Assembly (NCBI RefSeq): GCF_030272615.1
Contig: NC_081413.1
Location: 100,348,239-100,412,238, forward strand
Length of the DNA stretch: 64,000 bases
Direction of reading: 5' to 3'
DNA from: Cryptomeria japonica
Taxonomy: Eukaryota > Streptophyta > Pinopsida > Cupressales > Cupressaceae
This document shows, piece by piece, positions 63,233 through 64,000 of this stretch. Below the pieces are notes generated by a model, which made no database searches, had not been told where the DNA came from, and saw only the letters and a program-made list of their open reading frames with translations. Position numbers and translations under genes: made by a program. The number at the start of each line of letters is the position of its first letter. The first letter of the stretch is position 1.

Positions 63233-64000
63233 TGTAGTCACATAAATCTGTCCATTTTAATTAAATGAATATTTGCTATTTATTTGATTAAAAATCCACT
63301 AGCCATCAGTTAATTAAAATAATATTTAATTAATTCATCTTCAAACATTCTCCTATTAATTAAATAAATTATTGAATTTATTTTAATTAATTCATTAAAC
63401 CAAATTCACAATTAATTAAATAAATAAATTCTATTTATTCAATTTAATCCTCTTTCCTCTTTTAAATAAATTAAATAAAACATTTATTTAAATCATAAAT
63501 CCCCCCCCACTTGCATTTTCCTACAAATGCAAGTTGCAACCACAAGTTGAAATAAATTAATTTTATTTTAATTAAAATCCTATTTTCCCTCACCCACAAA
63601 ACCTACTTGCAGTCCTAACCCCCTTCTAGATTCTTCTAAACCCTTCCTAATTAACCTAATCCATCCCCTAATTATTGTCACATTCCTAAGCAACTTGGAG
63701 TCACTTCTCAAAGACTTCAAAGTCTTTGAAAAGCATTTAATGCTTTGTGTGTTCAACAATTTAACCTCTAAAAGTCTTCTAAACCACTAATGGCTCTTAC
63801 ATGACCATTTATGGTTAACCCCTAACTCAACCCTCATATGACTCATGTTTCTCCTCAAGCATTTATTGCTTTGACCATGGTTATCCCTTTTTACCTTTGC
63901 ACAGGAGTTTATCCATTGGATAAAAGCTTTATTCTTTGAATAAATAATTTATTCACTCAACCCAACCTTGACCTTAACTCCTAAGTTAACTTTCAGGTCA
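63233..64000 (+). repeat. Element B 3' LTR, truncated by window end
   Basis: First 768 bp of the LTR, aligned to 44801 onward with about 15-20 differences counted by eye. Confidence 0.9.

Larger units (their letters stand above)
44801..64000 (+). mobile_element. Element B: Tat-type LTR retrotransposon carrying an antisense PMD gene (3' end outside window)
   Basis: 5' LTR 44801-46227, 3' LTR from 63233 past the window end. Same layout as element A, with the family traits (tRNA-Trp primer site, pre-gag ORF, gag-pol order, polypurine tract). By eye the LTRs differ at ~15-20 of 768 comparable sites, so it is older than A's LTR identity would suggest for A. It contains a solo LTR in gag, many stops and three frameshifts, and an extra ~3.3 kb with a PMD-like gene on the opposite strand. 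The 5-bp duplication should be CATAG (44796-44800); its partner lies beyond the window. Confidence 0.9.

Overview
The window looks like nuclear DNA from a large, repeat-rich plant genome. A gymnosperm (conifer type) is my best guess, from the old nested LTR elements, very long AT-rich LTRs and Tat-like Ty3/gypsy elements; this is inference and no marker proves it. There is one host gene fragment at the left edge. Nearly all the rest is transposable elements at different stages of decay. I see no rRNA, tRNA or CRISPR.

1-2425: last seven exons (+ strand) of a calcium-binding endonuclease/exonuclease/phosphatase (EEP) family gene; the 5' part lies outside the window. 2426-7516: non-coding, with a 176-bp tandem duplication at 4785-5136. 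7517-26189: nested debris. It contains a 5.2-kb stretch bounded like a minus-strand LTR (7641-12865) with a LINE ORF1 remnant inside it, a broken minus-strand gene of unknown function (14860-18071), direct repeats R1 (8963-10245 and 20703-22515), LTR-like repeat R2 (22520-24286), a 459-bp solo copia-type LTR with a 5-bp target duplication, and a deletion derivative of a Ty3/gypsy element (PBS, integrase C-terminus, polypurine tract, start of 3' LTR).

27018-43116 (element A) and 44801 to beyond 64000 (element B) are two full-length relatives of one Ty3/gypsy family of Tat type. Each has LTRs starting TGTAGTCAC, a primer-binding site matching plant tRNA-Trp, a long structured leader, a small conserved ORF upstream of gag, and a single-frame gag-protease-RT-RNaseH-second RNaseH-integrase polyprotein. 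A G-patch-like segment follows the protease. Element A keeps one open frame for 7.3 kb, broken only by stop codons. Element B is older and more broken: many stops, three frameshifts and a 1191-bp solo LTR inside gag. B also carries, antisense between pol and the 3' LTR, a degenerate plant mobile domain (PMD) gene that A lacks.

The items most worth a second look are: the pre-gag ORF, which shows a synonymous-only substitution pattern; a 142-bp leader block with one mismatch between A and B although their coding regions differ by roughly 10-20%; the antisense PMD gene; the TAG between protease and RT shared by both copies; the complementary AGCGCT motif arrays at the two ends of B; and the abrupt loss of identity in the last ~200 bp of A's two LTRs. 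All comparisons and percentages are by eye.
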